Part shown: piece after piece, positions 52,892-61,606 of the stretch | How the letters are laid out: every line of letters begins with the position of its first letter | How positions within the stretch are numbered: the stretch's first letter is position 1 | Origin: Achromobacter insolitus | GTDB lineage: Bacteria > Pseudomonadota > Gammaproteobacteria > Burkholderiales > Burkholderiaceae_B | Reading direction: 5' to 3' | DNA length: 64,000 nucleotides | Assembly: GCF_002209555.1 (NCBI RefSeq) | Contig: NZ_NJIF01000004.1 | Coordinates: 1-64,000 of the forward strand | Position numbers and translations under genes: made by a program | The notes under the pieces: model-generated | The model's database searches: none | What the model was told of the DNA's origin: nothing | The model's input: the letters and a program-made list of their open reading frames with translations, nothing else

Positions 52892-54232
52892 TTAGTTTTC
52901 GGCCAGCGCGGTCTCCTTCCTATTCTTATCACCCGCGGAGACAAACATGGAGGAATTCGGCTCCACCGTACTGTTCTGGCCATACACACCATTGCTCTTG
53001 CACACCTGCCCCTCCTTCATCACCAGGACTATCCTGTCCGGATCGACCAACAGCGACAGGTCCTTCAACGGATCGCCGTCGACCATGACCACGTCCGCCA
53101 GGTAGCCTGGGCGCAGCATGCCCAGCTCGTCCGGCCGTTGCATGATCTCGCCGCCCAACCGGGTGGCGGACATCAGCGCCTCGGCCGGGGTCATGCCGAT
53201 GTAATCGACGAAGTACTGGAGGTCGCGGGCATTGGTGCCGTGGGGCATCCAGGCAAAGCCGTAGTCGCCGCCGGGCAGGATGCGAATGCCGCGCTGGTGC
53301 ATCTTGCGCAGTGACTCCGAGGCGATTTCCAGTTCGCGCTTGTAGCCCATTTGTTCGGCGATGGCGGGCGTAATGCCATATTCCGAAGCGTTGAACGCGG
53401 TGCGGATCAGCCAGCCTATGCCGGGCGCGACGAAGTGACGGTCCTTGTTGGCTTCCAGCATGTCGAGCGCCTCTTCGTCGGCAAAGCTGGCGTGATAGAT
53501 CATCTCGATGCCGTGGCGCACGCATTGCTTGACCGACTCGCTGGAGCGGGCATGCGCGGCGACGCGCTTGCCGTAGCGCTTCGCTTCGCCAGCCAGCATG
53601 GCGATCTCGTCCTCGGCGAAGGGCGACATCTCGGCCGGCAGCCCGGCGATGTACTCGCCTGACAAGTTGATCTTCAGGTGGTCGACGCCGTATTTAATGA
53701 AGGTGCGCGCCGAGCGCCTGATCTCTTCCGGGCCGCAGCACACACTGCCGAAGCTCAGCTCGTCGAATGGCATGTGCGGCAGCGAATTGTCGCCAAGCGC
53801 GCCAATCGTGGTGATTTCCTGGCTGCCCGCCAGGTAGCGCGGCCCGGGGCATTCTCCGGCATTGATGGCGTTGCGCAGCACCACGTCCAGCCGAGGCTTG
53901 GCCGCGGCCGCGCCTATGGCCGAAGTCCAGCCCATATCCAGGTAACGTTTGGCCACGCGCACGCACCAGAGGATGTGCTCTTCCGGCGGCATGAACTGAA
54001 TGGCGGCCAGCGAAGGCTGGTCGTTCCAGGAAAAATGCGTGTGCGCTTCGGTCATGCCGGGCATCAGGAAGCGTCCCTTCCCGTCGATGACACGCGCGCC
54101 ATCCCTGCTCACCTGTTGGGGCGCGCGCGCGACCTGGGAGATGCGCGCCCCTTCGATGAGAACCTCACCAGGATAGGCTTCCGCACCGCTGCCGTCGAAG
54201 ATGGCGACATTGATTATGGCAATGCTGGACAT
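52892..54232 (-). CDS. Metal-dependent amidohydrolase (imidazolonepropionase/prolidase-like)
   Basis: This cytoplasmic amidohydrolase of 446 residues has the binuclear-metal signature. HTHFSW gives the HxH at strand 1 (TEAHTHF), the likely carboxylated lysine is in GVDHLKINLSG, histidines follow in AAHARSSES and MIYHASF, and the aspartate is in ILPGGDYGF. The opening IAIINVAIFDGSGAEAYPGE and ending LADVVMVDGDPLKDLSLL are those of Xaa-Pro-dipeptidase/imidazolonepropionase-like members. It is probably co-transcribed with the alpha/beta hydrolase gene upstream on the minus strand. Substrate not identified. Confidence 0.88.
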   Translation of the reverse strand: MSSIAIINVAIFDGSGAEAYPGEVLIEGARISQVARAPQQVSRDGARVIDGKGRFLMPGMTEAHTHFSWNDQPSLAAIQFMPPEEHILWCVRVAKRYLDMGWTSAIGAAAAKPRLDVVLRNAINAGECPGPRYLAGSQEITTIGALGDNSLPHMPFDELSFGSVCCGPEEIRRSARTFIKYGVDHLKINLSGEYIAGLPAEMSPFAEDEIAMLAGEAKRYGKRVAAHARSSESVKQCVRHGIEMIYHASFADEEALDMLEANKDRHFVAPGIGWLIRTAFNASEYGITPAIAEQMGYKRELEIASESLRKMHQRGIRILPGGDYGFAWMPHGTNARDLQYFVDYIGMTPAEALMSATRLGGEIMQRPDELGMLRPGYLADVVMVDGDPLKDLSLLVDPDRIVLVMKEGQVCKSNGVYGQNSTVEPNSSMFVSAGDKNRKETALAEN

Positions 54233-54298
54233 GACAAGTCTCCTCCGGCCCGTCGCGCGGGCCGATTTCTTATGTTGAAACGCCAGGAAAAACGTTGC

Positions 54299-55081
54299 TT
54301 AACGCAACGCTGCGTAAAACTCCCGCAAGGCCTCTGCGCAGGCCTGGGGTTTTTCGTAGGTGGTCCAGTGGCCGCAGTCCTTCAGCACGATCTGGCGGCT
54401 GCCGGCCAGGCGTGCAGCAAGCGCCTGCACATTCGCGGGCGGTGCCACGCCGTCCTGGTCGCCGGTCACGAGCAAAGCCGGGACGCTGATCGTCTCGACG
54501 GCTGCCGGCTGCGCGTCAGCCAGCGCCTCGCAGCTTTGCGCATAGCCTTCCGGAGGCTGACGCATCACGCTCTCACGCACCAGTGCCAGCACGGCGGGCT
54601 GGCTCTGCCTGGTTTGCGCGCTGGTTGCGCCCTTGACGATGGCGTCTGCGATTTCCTGGATCGCCGCGCTGCCACCACGCGCCAGCTCCGCCCGCGCGCG
54701 AATGCCGGGCCGGCCCGCATCCGGCGGCGCGGCCAACGGTCCGAACAGCGCCAGCGACTTGACCCTGCCAGGATGGGCCACGGCAAGATGCTGGGCCACC
54801 ACCGTTCCGAGCGAATGCGCGGCGACATGCGCCACATCGATATCCAATGCGTCCAGCAGGCCGGCCATCGTGTCCACGTAGGTAGCGATAGACAGGCGTT
54901 TTTCGCCCAGCGCCGAGCGCGCGCTGCCCGGCAGGTCCGGACGGATCACGCGGAACCCGTCGAAGGCGCCCATGACGGGCGTCCAGGTATTCGAGGAACC
55001 ACCCAGGCCGTGTATGCACAACAGTGCCGGCCCTTCGCCGTCGATCTCCACGGCCATGCCGTTGACGTGTTGGGTGCTCAT
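54299..55081 (-). CDS. Alpha/beta-fold hydrolase
   Basis: This 260-residue hydrolase has the nucleophile elbow AAHSLGTVVAQ (Ser in H-S-L-G), the HG oxyanion motif LCIHGLGGSSNTW near residue 22, an acid in LLVTGDQDGVAPP and the catalytic His in KDCGHWTTYEKP. GGAGA lies 7 bp upstream of the ATG at 55081 (MSTQHVNGMAV), better than ATG 55126. Length and layout fit 3-oxoadipate enol-lactonase-like or haloperoxidase-like esterases. It is the first gene after the divergent AraC regulator. Confidence 0.9.
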   Translation of the reverse strand: MSTQHVNGMAVEIDGEGPALLCIHGLGGSSNTWTPVMGAFDGFRVIRPDLPGSARSALGEKRLSIATYVDTMAGLLDALDIDVAHVAAHSLGTVVAQHLAVAHPGRVKSLALFGPLAAPPDAGRPGIRARAELARGGSAAIQEIADAIVKGATSAQTRQSQPAVLALVRESVMRQPPEGYAQSCEALADAQPAAVETISVPALLVTGDQDGVAPPANVQALAARLAGSRQIVLKDCGHWTTYEKPQACAEALREFYAALR

Positions 55082-55172
55082 GCTGCCGTCTCCTTTTATC
55101 TGAACAGTCGTTGCTTGCATCGGCATTGCGCCGGCAATTTTTCAGGACTGTATCGGCGCAGGCGGCAGCGCG

Positions 55173-55200
55173 CTTATCGCCGCGTGCGCGGACTTATCGC
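55173..55200. promoter_or_regulatory. Direct repeats CTTATCGC, 20 bp apart (candidate AraC sites)
   Basis: CTTATCGC occurs at 55173-55180 and 55193-55200, exactly 20 bp apart, in the divergent gap between the hydrolase and AraC genes. The reverse complement GCGATAAG is at 55315-55322, 18 bp before the AraC ATG. Two same-sided direct half-sites suit a dimeric AraC activator; the third could be for self-control. Confidence 0.55.
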
Positions 55201-55339
55201 AGAGTCAGATTTTGTGCCTAGTGAATACACCTAGCGCGGACAAACGCGCAAACGCCCATAAAATTCCCTGAGCGCCGCACCCGCCCGCACGCAGGCCCAG
55301 GCTTGCGCAACGAGGCGATAAGAAAAACGGGAGACAGAG

Positions 55340-56194
55340 ATGCAGGAGACTTACGCCTTGCACGAAGGCGCGTTCGGCCGCGCCGTCGTGCTGGAACTGC
55401 GCGACGACCTGATCGCGCACGCGCATGCGGAAGTGCAGCTGGCCCTGTGGCTGGGCGGCGCGCGCGTGCAGGGACATGTCGGCCAGACTCCGGTCCCCTA
55501 CAGCGAGCACCTGGCGCTCGGCACCAATACGTACGAATCGCACGACGCCAGACTGCTCGAACGGTCGGGACCGGCCATCTTCCTGGTGCTCTACATCGCC
55601 AAGCCCTGGCTGGACGAACGGCGGGCAGCCACCGGTCGGCCATTCCACTTCGCGGCGCCGGGCGTGCCCATCGACGCGGCGGTGCGCCAAAGCTGTTGGC
55701 GCTTGCTGGACAAGATCGTGGCGCCGCAGGACCACCCCGGCGCGGATCTGGACGCCGAGGTCGAGGCCCTGCTGCAAGCGGCCATCGAATCGTCGATCGA
55801 GCCGGATCGGCCGCGCAACCGGATGCCCGCGGCGCCGGCACTCGACCGCCGGCTGCGCGCGGCGATCGCCTACATGCGCGAACACGCCCACGAGCCGATC
55901 ACGGCGGAAGAAGTCGCCAGCCGCGTGGGCCTGTCGCGCGGCCACTTCTTCGCGCTGTTCCGTGATCAGCTCAACACCACGCCGCAGGTCTTCTGGAGCG
56001 CCGTGCGCGTGGAAGAGGCCGTGCGCCTGCTGGTGCACCAGGAACAGCCCCTGACTTCGGTGGCGCTGGATCTGGGCTTCTCCACGCCCGGCAATTTCTC
56101 CCGCTTCTTCCGCGAACACATGGGCGTTTCGCCATCGCGTTTCAGGCGCGCGGCGACAGGCGCCGCGCAGCATCTGCTGACCGGGGTTTCCTGA
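55340..56194 (+). CDS. AraC-family transcriptional regulator
   Basis: This 284-residue regulator has a cupin-like N-terminal sensor (ALHEGAFGRAVVLELRDDLIAHAHAEVQLALW) and a C-terminal AraC DNA-binding domain: IAYMREHAHEPITAEEVASRVGLSRGHFFALFRD and PLTSVALDLGFSTPGNFSRFFREHMGVSPSRFRR. It is divergent from the alpha/beta-hydrolase and amidohydrolase genes, probably their activator. Its 3' end faces nadB, 35 bp away. Confidence 0.93.
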   Translation: MQETYALHEGAFGRAVVLELRDDLIAHAHAEVQLALWLGGARVQGHVGQTPVPYSEHLALGTNTYESHDARLLERSGPAIFLVLYIAKPWLDERRAATGRPFHFAAPGVPIDAAVRQSCWRLLDKIVAPQDHPGADLDAEVEALLQAAIESSIEPDRPRNRMPAAPALDRRLRAAIAYMREHAHEPITAEEVASRVGLSRGHFFALFRDQLNTTPQVFWSAVRVEEAVRLLVHQEQPLTSVALDLGFSTPGNFSRFFREHMGVSPSRFRRAATGAAQHLLTGVS

Positions 56195-56228
56195 GCCGCG
56201 GGGCGGCCGGAAGCCGTCCTGCGCGCGT

Positions 56229-57791
56229 CTACGCGGTTGCGGCAGGCGCGCGCAGCCGCAAATCCACGGCGTCCGGGCCCGGACGATCGCGGTTGAAATG
56301 CGCCCCCCGACTTTCTCCCCGCGCACTCGCCGCCCGCACGATGAGATCAGCCGCCAGAGCCAAGTTGCGCAGCTCCAGCAGTTCCAGGCTCAGGCCCTCG
56401 CGCAACAGCCGCGCCTCCGTCTGTGCTCGCAGCGGACCAATGAAGGCCGCCGCGCGCGCCAGCGATGCATCGCTGCGCAGCACGCCCACGTCTCGGCTCA
56501 TCAGCTGACGCAGGTCGCGCCGCAGCCAGGCCAGATCGGGCGACGCCGGCACGGCGATTGCGTCGGCCGCCGGCGTTCGTTGGGGAGCCTCGGCCGGCTT
56601 CTGCACGAGTATGTCTTGCGCCGCAGCCCGTCCCGTCACCACGCACTCCAGCAGCGAATTGCTGGCCAGGCGGTTGGCGCCGTGCAGTCCGGTGCAGGCG
56701 GCCTCGCCCACCGCGTACAGGCCGGGCAGATTGGTGCGTCCGGCCGGGTCGGCGGCGATGCCGCCGCAGGTGTAATGCGCGGCGGGCGCAACCGGGATGG
56801 GGGTCGTCGTCATGTCGATGCCAAGCGCCCGGCAGCGCGCCTGGATAGTGGGAAAGTGCTGCCGCAGGAACTGCGGCGATTGATGGCTGATGTCGAGGTA
56901 CACGCACTCCAGCCCATGCCGTTCCATTTCGCCCTGGATCGCACGGGCTACGATGTCGCGCGGCGCCAGCTCGGCGCGCGCATCGTGCGCCGGCATGAAA
57001 CGCGCGCGGTTGGGCAGGCGCAGCACGCCGCCTTCGCCGCGCACGGCCTCGGAGATGAGGAATCCGCCCGCCTGCGCATGATGCAGGCCGGTAGGATGGA
57101 ATTGCGTGAACTCCATGTTGGCGATCCGGCAGCCCGCGCGCCAGGCCATGGCAATACCGTCGCCGGTCGCGGCTGGCGGCGCGGTAGTCGTCTGGTATGC
57201 CTGCCCCGCGCCGCCCGTGGCCAGCACGACATGGCCGGCCGCTGCGTCGAAGATCCGCCCGCTGCGCAGGTCCAGCAAGCGCACGCCGCGGCAACGCGCC
57301 GCGGCAGTACCTGCGGTGCCGTCCAGGATCAGGTCCACGGCGCAATGCGCTTGCAGCAGCGTGATGCCGGGTCGCCGCCGCACCCGCTCCTCCAGCGCCG
57401 CGACGATGGCGCTGCCGGTCGCGTCCGCCGCATGCGCGATGCGACGCAGGCCGTGCCCGCCTTCGCGCGTCAAATGCAATCCGCCTTGCTCCGGCGTGAA
57501 CGCGACGCCCTGCTCCTGCAGCCAGGCAATCGCGCCGCAGGCCCGGGAGATGATGTGTCGCGTGGCCGGCAAGTCGCACAGGCCGGCGCCCGCGACCAGG
57601 GTGTCGTTGACATGCGCCTCGATGCTGTCGTCCGCGCCCAGCGGCGCGGCGATGCCGCCCTGGGCGCGGTTGCTGGCGCTGTCGCGCAACTCGCCCTTGG
57701 AGACGAGCGCGACGCGCTTGCGCGGGGCCAGGTCCAGCGCCGCGGCCATGCCAGCCAATCCGCTGCCGATGATGATGACGTCGAATTCCAT
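56229..57791 (-). CDS. nadB: L-aspartate oxidase NadB
   Basis: This 520-residue FAD enzyme oxidises L-aspartate to iminoaspartate, the first step of de novo NAD synthesis. The ATG at 57791 (MEFDVIIIGSGLAG) has GGAGG upstream and is chosen over 57848. The FAD Rossmann motif is IIIGSGLAGMAAAL; family hallmarks are SNRAQGGIAAPLGADDSIEAHV, GGHGLRRIAHAADATGSAI, MEFTQFHPTGLH and PGLYAVGEAACTGLHGANRLASNSL. It is 19 bp downstream of nadA. nadC does not follow: the next gene is convergent AraC. Confidence 0.97.
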   Translation of the reverse strand: MEFDVIIIGSGLAGMAAALDLAPRKRVALVSKGELRDSASNRAQGGIAAPLGADDSIEAHVNDTLVAGAGLCDLPATRHIISRACGAIAWLQEQGVAFTPEQGGLHLTREGGHGLRRIAHAADATGSAIVAALEERVRRRPGITLLQAHCAVDLILDGTAGTAAARCRGVRLLDLRSGRIFDAAAGHVVLATGGAGQAYQTTTAPPAATGDGIAMAWRAGCRIANMEFTQFHPTGLHHAQAGGFLISEAVRGEGGVLRLPNRARFMPAHDARAELAPRDIVARAIQGEMERHGLECVYLDISHQSPQFLRQHFPTIQARCRALGIDMTTTPIPVAPAAHYTCGGIAADPAGRTNLPGLYAVGEAACTGLHGANRLASNSLLECVVTGRAAAQDILVQKPAEAPQRTPAADAIAVPASPDLAWLRRDLRQLMSRDVGVLRSDASLARAAAFIGPLRAQTEARLLREGLSLELLELRNLALAADLIVRAASARGESRGAHFNRDRPGPDAVDLRLRAPAATA

Positions 57792-57810
57792 GAGCGAACC
57801 TCCGATAGTC

Positions 57811-58950
57811 CTAGGCGGGCCCGACGCTGGCATACAGCGCCATGTCACGCGCCAGGTCGCCGCTGGCCTGTACGCGGCGCTTGCGCCGCTCCGCGAAGTC
57901 CAGCATGCGGTCGATCGGCGCCTTGGCGCGCAGGCCCAGCGCCGGATCCAGCAGTATCTCGTTGCGCCCGTGCTCCAGCGTCTCGGCCAGATTGGCCAGG
58001 GCGTTCATCGCCATCCAGGGGCACTGCGCGCAGCTCTTGCAGCTGGCGCTGTCGCCCGCCGTCGGCGCGGCGAGGAAAGTCTTGCCTGGCGCCAGTTCAC
58101 GCATCTTGTGCAGGATGCCTTGATCGGTGGCCACGATCAGCAGCGCAGTGTCGAACTTGCGCGCGGCATCGATCAGTTGCGTGGTCGAACCCACCACGTC
58201 CGCTTGCGCCAACACGGCCGCGGGCGACTCCGGATGCGCCAGCACCTTGGCCTGCGGGTGCTCGGCTCGCAGCAGCTCCAGTTCGGTGCCCTTGAACTCG
58301 TCATGCACCAGGCACGAACCCTGCCATAGCAGCATGTCGGCGCCGGTCTGGCGCTGGACGTAGTCCCCCAGATGCCGGTCCGGCGCCCACAGGATTTTCT
58401 CGCCCCGCGCATGCAGGTCGGCGATCACGTCCAGCGCAATGGACGAGGTGACGACCCAATCCGCGCGCGCCTTCACTTCGGCGCTGGTGTTGGCATAGAC
58501 CACGACCGTGCGGTCGGGATGGGCATCGCACCAGGCGCTGAAATCGGCGGCCGGACACCCCAGGTCCAGGGAACACGTCGCATCCAGGTCGGGCATCAGG
58601 ATGCGCTTGTCCGGGCTCAGGATCTTGGCCGTTTCACCCATGAAGCGCACACCGGCCACCACTAAGGTGCGAGCCTCGTGGTCGCGCCCGAAGCGCGCCA
58701 TCTCCAGGGAGTCGCCGACGCAACCGCCCGTCCGCTCCGCCAGTTCCTGCAATTCGGCATCCACGTAGTAATGGGCGACCAGCACCGCGCGCTCTCGCGC
58801 CAGCAGTTCTCGTATGCGGGCCACGCAAGCGACGCGGTCGGCGGCCGGCAACGGTTCGGGCACGCGGGCCCAGGCCTGGCCGACGGCGCTTGCGCAGCTT
58901 GGCGCGGAAGGCAGATCGAATTCGATGTAGCGGCGGTTACGGGTGTCCAT
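57811..58950 (-). CDS. nadA: Quinolinate synthase NadA
   Basis: This 379-residue 4Fe-4S enzyme condenses iminoaspartate with dihydroxyacetone phosphate to quinolinate. The ATG at 58950 ([15 protein letters not shown]) has CAGGAG 8 bp upstream; the ATG at 58968 has no ribosome site. Cluster ligands are C126, C213 and C310 (within [10 protein letters not shown]), which align with E. coli C113, C200 and C297 at a constant offset. [21 protein letters not shown] is diagnostic. It leads the nadAB operon, with two 17-bp operators upstream. Confidence 0.97.
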   Translation of the reverse strand: MDTRNRRYIEFDLPSAPSCASAVGQAWARVPEPLPAADRVACVARIRELLARERAVLVAHYYVDAELQELAERTGGCVGDSLEMARFGRDHEARTLVVAGVRFMGETAKILSPDKRILMPDLDATCSLDLGCPAADFSAWCDAHPDRTVVVYANTSAEVKARADWVVTSSIALDVIADLHARGEKILWAPDRHLGDYVQRQTGADMLLWQGSCLVHDEFKGTELELLRAEHPQAKVLAHPESPAAVLAQADVVGSTTQLIDAARKFDTALLIVATDQGILHKMRELAPGKTFLAAPTAGDSASCKSCAQCPWMAMNALANLAETLEHGRNEILLDPALGLRAKAPIDRMLDFAERRKRRVQASGDLARDMALYASVGPA

Positions 58951-58974
58951 GGGCGCGGCTCCTGGCATTAAGTT

Positions 58975-59048
58975 ATACTCATTTTGAGCATTTAAGGGTC
59001 AAAAAAAAGAGCACGATTTATGCTAGTGTTGAGCATAAATCGTGTCAA
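58975..59048 (-). promoter_or_regulatory. nadA promoter with two 17-bp operator palindromes
   Basis: Two sites share the pattern ATRCT-n7-GAGCAT: 58975-58991 (ATACTCATTTTGAGCAT) and 59020-59036 (ATGCTAGTGTTGAGCAT). The second is embedded in a perfect 13-bp inverted repeat (59012-59044). A minus-strand promoter is visible: TTGACA at 59048-59043, a 17-bp spacer, then TAGCAT at 59025-59020. Site 2 overlaps the -10 and spacer, while site 1 is downstream of the start. This arrangement fits a repressor such as NadQ, known to control nad genes in Bordetella-type bacteria; identity is inferred. Confidence 0.75.
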
Positions 59049-59096
59049 TCCCTTTTTGCCCTCACCCAGCCGCTCGCCGACCGCAGTCTTGCGGCT

Positions 59097-59885
59097 TCAT
59101 ACGAAGATCGAACCGCGCAGATACAACGCCGCCTGGCCGCTGATGATCACCCGACCGTTGTCCAGCACCTCGCACTGCAACTGGCCCTTGCGCGCTCCGC
59201 CCTGCTGCGCGCTCAGCCGGCGCTTGCCCAGGCGCTCTGCCCAGTACGGTGCCAGCGACGTGTGCGCCGATCCGGTTACCGGATCCTCGTTCACCCCCAC
59301 CCGCGGCCCGAACCAGCGCGACACGAAATCGAATTCCGTCGAAGGCGCCGTCACCGCCACGCCGCGCACGTCGAAAGCCGCCAGCGCGGCGAAGTCCGGT
59401 TTCAAGGCATCGATCAGCGCGGAGTTCTCGATGATCACGAGGTAATCATCCGTCTGGTAGAGCGCCTGGGCGTCCGGCAGGCCCAGCGCCTGCAACAGAC
59501 CGGCAGTAACCGGCCGGGCTTCGGGCCGCTTGGCCGGAAAATCCATGGCCAGCCGGTCGCCCAAGCGGCGCACCTGCAGCTCACCGCTGCGCGTCGAAAA
59601 CCGCAGCAAGTCCTCATGCACGCCTAGCTGCTCGAACAGCACCCAGGCCGACGCCAGCGTGGCGTGGCCGCACAGGTCCACCTCCACCGCGGGTGTGAAC
59701 CAGCGCAGTTCATAGATATCCCCCTTGCGCACGAAGTAGGCGGTTTCGGACAGATTGTTTTCTTCGGCGATGCGCTGCAGCGTTTCGTCCGGCAGCCAGG
59801 CCTGCAAGGGCACCACCGCAGCGGGATTGCCGCCGAAAGGCGCGGCAGTGAAAGCGTCTACCTGATAGATATCGAGTTGGGGCAT
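59097..59885 (-). CDS. PhzF-family isomerase/epimerase
   Basis: This 262-residue protein has the PhzF fold (two similar halves). The catalytic glutamate is E47 in NNLSETAYF, and other motifs are VDLCGHATLASAWVLFE, PSTEFDFVSRWFGPRVGVNEDPVTGSAHTSL and CEVLDNGRVIISGQAALY. Relatives include phenazine PhzF and E. coli YddE. No phenazine genes are nearby, so a small-molecule isomerase of unknown substrate is the best call. It lies upstream of nadA on the same strand, but nadA has its own promoter in the gap. Confidence 0.93.
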   Translation of the reverse strand: MPQLDIYQVDAFTAAPFGGNPAAVVPLQAWLPDETLQRIAEENNLSETAYFVRKGDIYELRWFTPAVEVDLCGHATLASAWVLFEQLGVHEDLLRFSTRSGELQVRRLGDRLAMDFPAKRPEARPVTAGLLQALGLPDAQALYQTDDYLVIIENSALIDALKPDFAALAAFDVRGVAVTAPSTEFDFVSRWFGPRVGVNEDPVTGSAHTSLAPYWAERLGKRRLSAQQGGARKGQLQCEVLDNGRVIISGQAALYLRGSIFV

Positions 59886-60029
59886 GGCGAGTCCTGGTCG
59901 GTCGTGGGGGTGCGCTTTGGAGCGCCTGGCGGCATTTTCCTATGAAACGCCGCCAGGCCGGACGATGGAGCAGGCGCCCGGGCCCCTGCGGTAGGGCCTG
60001 TTCACCCTAAATCGAGCCTTGCACAGGCC

Positions 60030-60527
60030 CTACGCCGTCCGCACAAACAACGCCCTCAACTTGCTCCAGAAGTCCCCGCCCAGGACAAAGAAGCTGGCGA
60101 TCAGCATGATGTCGCCAACAAGCTGGGCCTGCCACAGGTTGGGCCGCAGGCCCGGCCACATTTCGTCGATGTAGGGTTCGAGCACCGAGGTCAGGATGGG
60201 CAGTAAGAACATGACCAGGCCGATGGCATGGCGGACCGGGCCCACTTTCTGCACGGGCGCGAGTTTCTTCGCGTGGCCGAACACAATGGACTTCAGCCGC
60301 TGAAAGCCCTCCTTGCCCATGACGGCGATGCAGCTCAGGAGCAATACCTTGTTGGCGATGAATATGGTGCCGGTCAGGGCCGCGATGCGCGGGCCCGGCA
60401 CGTCCAGGTAGCCCGCCACGGGAATGAGGAACCACAGCGCGAAGGCAATGATGAACAGTCCGATCCCGCATTTGAAGCGCCATCCCGCCGCGGGCGCGGG
60501 TTGGGCCGTTTCGTCTGGCAATGACAT
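60030..60527 (-). CDS. Stand-alone transporter-suffix-domain membrane protein
   Basis: This 165-residue inner-membrane protein has about four helices. It resembles the domain found as a C-terminal suffix of some transporters (GWRFKCGIGLFIIAFALWFL, GTIFIANKVLLLSCIAVMGKEG, HAIGLVMFLLPILTSVLEPYI). AGGAGG lies upstream of the ATG at 60527. It is 14 bp downstream of the DUF2955 pump gene, so it is the last gene of the efflux operon and may stabilise or regulate the pump. Function unproven. Confidence 0.78.
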   Translation of the reverse strand: MSLPDETAQPAPAAGWRFKCGIGLFIIAFALWFLIPVAGYLDVPGPRIAALTGTIFIANKVLLLSCIAVMGKEGFQRLKSIVFGHAKKLAPVQKVGPVRHAIGLVMFLLPILTSVLEPYIDEMWPGLRPNLWQAQLVGDIMLIASFFVLGGDFWSKLRALFVRTA

Positions 60528-60541
60528 GGCTTCCTCCTGAT

Positions 60542-61606
60542 TCAAGCGTCTGAGGGAACTGCAGTTGAAGCTTCGTGTCCGGGGTCTGGTCCCGGCTGCC
60601 CGCGGGTCCGCGATTCAAGCAGGCGCAGCATCAGGCAGGCGTAAAGCGTGACACCGATGAACAAGCCCATGCGCACCGCAAACGCGGTATAGACATCCTT
60701 GCCAGCGGCGCTGTCCTGCACCGATTGGCCCAGCAGGATGATGAGCGTGACCAGGGTGTTCAGCCAGAAGCTGGGCGGGTGCCGGGTCGGGCTCAGGCGA
60801 TACAGCTTGCGCGCGGCCGCCAGGCCGAACAGCAACATCCACAGAAAGAACATCCACAGGCTCACGAACAGGCTCAGCGCGCACCAGAAGAGGATGGCAA
60901 GCGCGCCGCCCAGCAAGGTGGAACCCAGCAGTTCGCGAGCCGCGCCGTGCGCCGCGGTGACGCAGGTTTGCCGTCCCAGGCTGACCGATTTCAGGATGAT
61001 GGGCATGTATCCCAACGGGTCTGTCAGCGCCAGCAGGAAGGCGGGCATCACGACGAGCGAGGCACGCAGGGCCATGCGGCTGGCCTGAAGTTCGGGGAGG
61101 ACGGGCGCTGCGGGCGGCGCGGGGCCGGCGGATGGTTCGGGGAACAACAGATGGCAACCGCCCAGCACCAGCACCGCGACCAACAGGCCTTTGCCAAGCG
61201 CCTCGATCACCAGGGCGGCCAGCGCGAAATCCACCGTGCCGGCGGCGGAAATCATGGTCAGGCCGATGATGAGAAAAGTCGACAACAGGTTGTTGCCGCC
61301 GCGCAGCCCATGGCGAAAGGCGAAATACAGGCACAAGCCTATGAGCAGCACGCCGCTCAAGGGGTAGTAGCGCAACAGCGGGCTCAGCAGCAGGCCGATG
61401 GCGGTGGCTAGCAGCGCCATCAGCATCAGGCCCAGCCCGCTCTTGAACGACAGCGGCCGGTTCATCGAAGCCAGCAGCAGCACGCCCAGCACCGGCGCGA
61501 TCATGGGGATGGGCAGGTCCAGACCAAAACTGATGGCGACGCAGAAGGCCGTTCCCACGCCCACGCGCAGGGCGCGTTGGCCACGGGGATCAGGATCAGT
61601 ACGCAT
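60542..61606 (-). CDS. DUF2955/FUSC-like inner-membrane efflux pump
   Basis: This 354-residue membrane protein belongs to the DUF2955 group, related to aromatic-acid exporters (AaeB/FUSC). It has about ten helices in two halves, starting ALRVGVGTAFCVAISFGLDLP, with FRHGLRGGNNLLSTFLIIGL and LYRLSPTRHPPSFWLNTLVTLIIL toward the middle and end. It overlaps the HlyD adaptor gene by 11 bp. With the adaptor and NodT channel it should form a tripartite exporter for aromatic or other small organic acids (inference). Confidence 0.88.
   Translation of the reverse strand: MRTDPDPRGQRALRVGVGTAFCVAISFGLDLPIPMIAPVLGVLLLASMNRPLSFKSGLGLMLMALLATAIGLLLSPLLRYYPLSGVLLIGLCLYFAFRHGLRGGNNLLSTFLIIGLTMISAAGTVDFALAALVIEALGKGLLVAVLVLGGCHLLFPEPSAGPAPPAAPVLPELQASRMALRASLVVMPAFLLALTDPLGYMPIILKSVSLGRQTCVTAAHGAARELLGSTLLGGALAILFWCALSLFVSLWMFFLWMLLFGLAAARKLYRLSPTRHPPSFWLNTLVTLIILLGQSVQDSAAGKDVYTAFAVRMGLFIGVTLYACLMLRLLESRTRGQPGPDPGHEASTAVPSDA

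Noticed and set aside
56298..58295. 665-residue plus frame opposite nadB and nadA
   Set aside because: Antisense to two highly conserved enzymes; no motif of its own.
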